Positions 62,590 to 64,000 of a stretch of 64,000 nucleotides of DNA are shown here, piece after piece. The translations under genes were made by a program, and so were the position numbers. Source of the stretch: an uncultured cyanobacterium (GTDB taxonomy: Bacteria; Cyanobacteriota; Cyanobacteriia; Cyanobacteriales; FACHB-T130); assembly GCA_936920195.1 (NCBI GenBank), contig CAKZHE010000071.1:1-64000 (forward strand). Reading direction: 5' to 3'. A model generated the notes under the pieces. That model worked only from the letters and a program-made list of their open reading frames with translations, was not told the origin of the DNA and did no database searches. How positions within the stretch are numbered: position 1 is the stretch's first letter; each line of letters opens with the position of its first letter.

Positions 62590-64000
62590 TTATTTTTGAT
62601 GATAGCTGAAATCAGTCACAGGCGAACTATCAACGGAATGTCGAAATTTTCGACCAGGTGCTAGGGCGTAACTTTGGGCTAAGAGCCATAACCAAAAAGA
62701 CGGATAGTGGGATTCTATCCAATGTTGAACTAACTGAGTGCAGCTGGGCAACCACCAACCAAATAGCCAACTAAATAAGGCATAGAGGGCGAAGTTGAGA
62801 TAACTGCCGAGCCAGCGCAAAATATCTTTAGCCCCTGCCATATCCCAAATCCAGAGGAGGAGGGTGGGATTTTTGAAAGCGGCAGCGATCGCCAATCGAT
62901 TAAATGTCCCAAAAGTCACCCGATCTTTGATAAAATCGTCAGCAACTTGCAGCGATTGGTCTGCCAGCAAACCAAAAAAAGTATTCAGGGTGGAATTGAT
63001 TCTTTGGGGAGGTAAATAGCGCCCGGTGGGAACCATCATCCCCTTAGAAAACATCCAAGTTACGGAAACATTACTTTGATAAGCGCGAATTTGATTCAGA
63101 TGCTTGGCGCTGAGTAAATCATGTTTCAAAGCCGTATTTAACAAATCTGTTAATCGGGAGAGATTGCGAACTAGGGAACCAAACCCCGTAAATACTAACG
63201 GCGACTGGAGGGAAGCGGCATCTCCGAAGGCAATTAATCTGTCGAAAGCAATAGTGCGATCGCTCCCACTGACGCTAAAATGACCGGGAATATAACCGAA
63301 AGTAGCCTTTTTCCATTGCAGTTTTTCCAAGTCACAACGGCGATATTCCGGTAAAATCGTGAAAAAATCCTCATACATTTCCAACAGGGAGCCGGGATTA
63401 TCTGGGTGTACCTGATGGTAGTGAAATAAATAAATGGTAATTTCCTCTTCCGCCGCCGGAAACAATTCCCAAATTAATTGTCTGCCCCGCGAAATATCTC
63501 CATGACTGAAGAGAACATCGCCATAACGTTTATCCCACACTCCCGGCTCAAATCCGCTCTCAATTACCGCTCCCACCGTCGGACAAACGCTATCAAAAGT
63601 TCTGCCCCCATTCAATTGCCAAGCAATCGGAGAAGCGGTTCCCATTGCATCGACTAACAAGCGTCCAGAGGTTTGTTTAACTATGCCGCTGGGTAAGTGT
63701 TTGGCACTGACAATCGCGCTACCATCGCTAATATCAGCTTTGATAAATTCCGTTTCATCCCAAATTTCCCCCCCCGCCTGCAACAACTTTTCCCCACAAA
63801 TACGCAATAGCTTTTCGGCATCTAAACCGACATTAAGAACGGTGGGGGTATGCAGAACGGCTGATTTTAAATGAGGAGGATTGTTGCCATCAAAGAATTT
63901 ATGAAATCCATCTACATATTCCCGCGCAATGATGCTTTCAAACTCGGCAGGGGTAAATAAATTCAATTCAATCAGACTTTGAAATTCATCGCGAGAAATA
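62590..64000 (-). CDS. CruA/CruP-like FAD-dependent carotenoid enzyme (lycopene cyclase family), 5' end outside the window
   Basis: At least 469 codons; the frame is open through position 64000, continuing upstream of 63966 as ISRDEFQSLIELNLF, so the FAD-binding glycine motif at the true N-terminus is beyond the edge. Within the window: VGLDAEKLLRICGEKLLQAGG, LLVDAMGTASPIAWQL and the flavoprotein motif FGDAASLQSPLVFTGFGSL. The C-terminal half has hydrophobic segments (LYALFSWLFGWWLPSCT) as in CruA and CruP. These belong to carotenoid or quinone-linked metabolism on thylakoid membranes; CruA and CruP cannot be separated here. Confidence 0.8.
   Translation of the reverse strand, partial: ISRDEFQSLIELNLFTPAEFESIIAREYVDGFHKFFDGNNPPHLKSAVLHTPTVLNVGLDAEKLLRICGEKLLQAGGEIWDETEFIKADISDGSAIVSAKHLPSGIVKQTSGRLLVDAMGTASPIAWQLNGGRTFDSVCPTVGAVIESGFEPGVWDKRYGDVLFSHGDISRGRQLIWELFPAAEEEITIYLFHYHQVHPDNPGSLLEMYEDFFTILPEYRRCDLEKLQWKKATFGYIPGHFSVSGSDRTIAFDRLIAFGDAASLQSPLVFTGFGSLVRNLSRLTDLLNTALKHDLLSAKHLNQIRAYQSNVSVTWMFSKGMMVPTGRYLPPQRINSTLNTFFGLLADQSLQVADDFIKDRVTFGTFNRLAIAAAFKNPTLLLWIWDMAGAKDILRWLGSYLNFALYALFSWLFGWWLPSCTQLVQHWIESHYPSFWLWLLAQSYALAPGRKFRHSVDSSPVTDFSYHQK

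Noticed and set aside
1-64000. CRISPR array
   Set aside because: No regularly spaced direct repeats with unique spacers were found; the repeated sequences are hairpins or heptamers.

Overview
The window is cyanobacterial chromosome. HIP1 octamers (GCGATCGC) recur throughout, inside genes and between them. Cyanobacterial signature genes include a split-intein dnaE, phosphoenolpyruvate carboxylase, the arginine dihydrolase ArgZ/AgrE, a NucA-type nuclease and a CruA/CruP-like carotenoid flavoprotein. Heptamer-like TTCCCTG/ATTCCCA repeats, several palindromic repeat families and many small toxin-antitoxin modules suggest a filamentous, Oscillatoriales-like species; that placement is inference.

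Layout. 1-9.2 kb: a 7TM-HD phosphodiesterase, an ADP-ribosylglycohydrolase-fold protein, a Uma2 nuclease, and the two halves of DNA polymerase III alpha (dnaE-N with Int-N, dnaE-C with Int-C) side by side in the correct order on one strand, then an AAA-ATPase remnant. 9.4-17.1 kb: clpB, clpP, two calcium-binding-type genes and a membrane GTPase. 17.2-20.6 kb: an orphan DNA methyltransferase with a clipped XRE-regulator remnant, nucA and its inhibitor nuiA, and a PrsW-type membrane protease. 20.9-23.6 kb: a cbiMNQO cobalt/nickel transporter. 23.7-33.1 kb: a DUF2887 nuclease, a SafE/UreH-like membrane protein with a periplasmic partner, a ParC/GyrA-type topoisomerase subunit, argZ/agrE and a second Uma2 protein. 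33.3-46.7 kb: a DUF1574 SGNH-like protein, ppc, a wrecked toxin-antitoxin/CHAT chimera, a fused dipeptide-type ABC ATPase, an alpha/beta hydrolase, brnTA, a truncated HNH gene and a second GTPase. 46.7-58.3 kb: CheR-TPR and tandem CheW, a MacA/MacB-like export pair, a duplicated DUF305 protein, a decayed tnpB, an NTF2-fold protein, a TPR protein, a lone receiver and acs. 58.4-62.5 kb: a compact AT-rich accessory island. 62.6-64.0 kb: the CruA/CruP-like gene, running off the edge.

How the genes work together. The two DnaE halves would be joined by protein trans-splicing, although here they could share one message. ClpB and ClpP belong to protein quality control. NucA and NuiA form a secreted nuclease/inhibitor pair. 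CbiM, CbiN-like, CbiQ and CbiO form one ECF metal importer. CheR-TPR and CheW-CheW look like part of one signalling pathway. The 58.4-62.5 kb island holds a PIN toxin-antitoxin pair, a caspase-like protease gene with a 65-aa neighbour, an orphan UPF0175 antitoxin, an overlapping pair that resembles a polymorphic-toxin tip with an immunity protein, and a MazF-like toxin with a coiled-coil partner.

Most unusual: the adjacent split-intein dnaE genes with a palindromic mobile repeat between them, the caspase-like two-gene module, and the toxin/immunity-like overlapping pair with a decayed second immunity copy. All assignments come from reading the sequence by eye; no database search was run.
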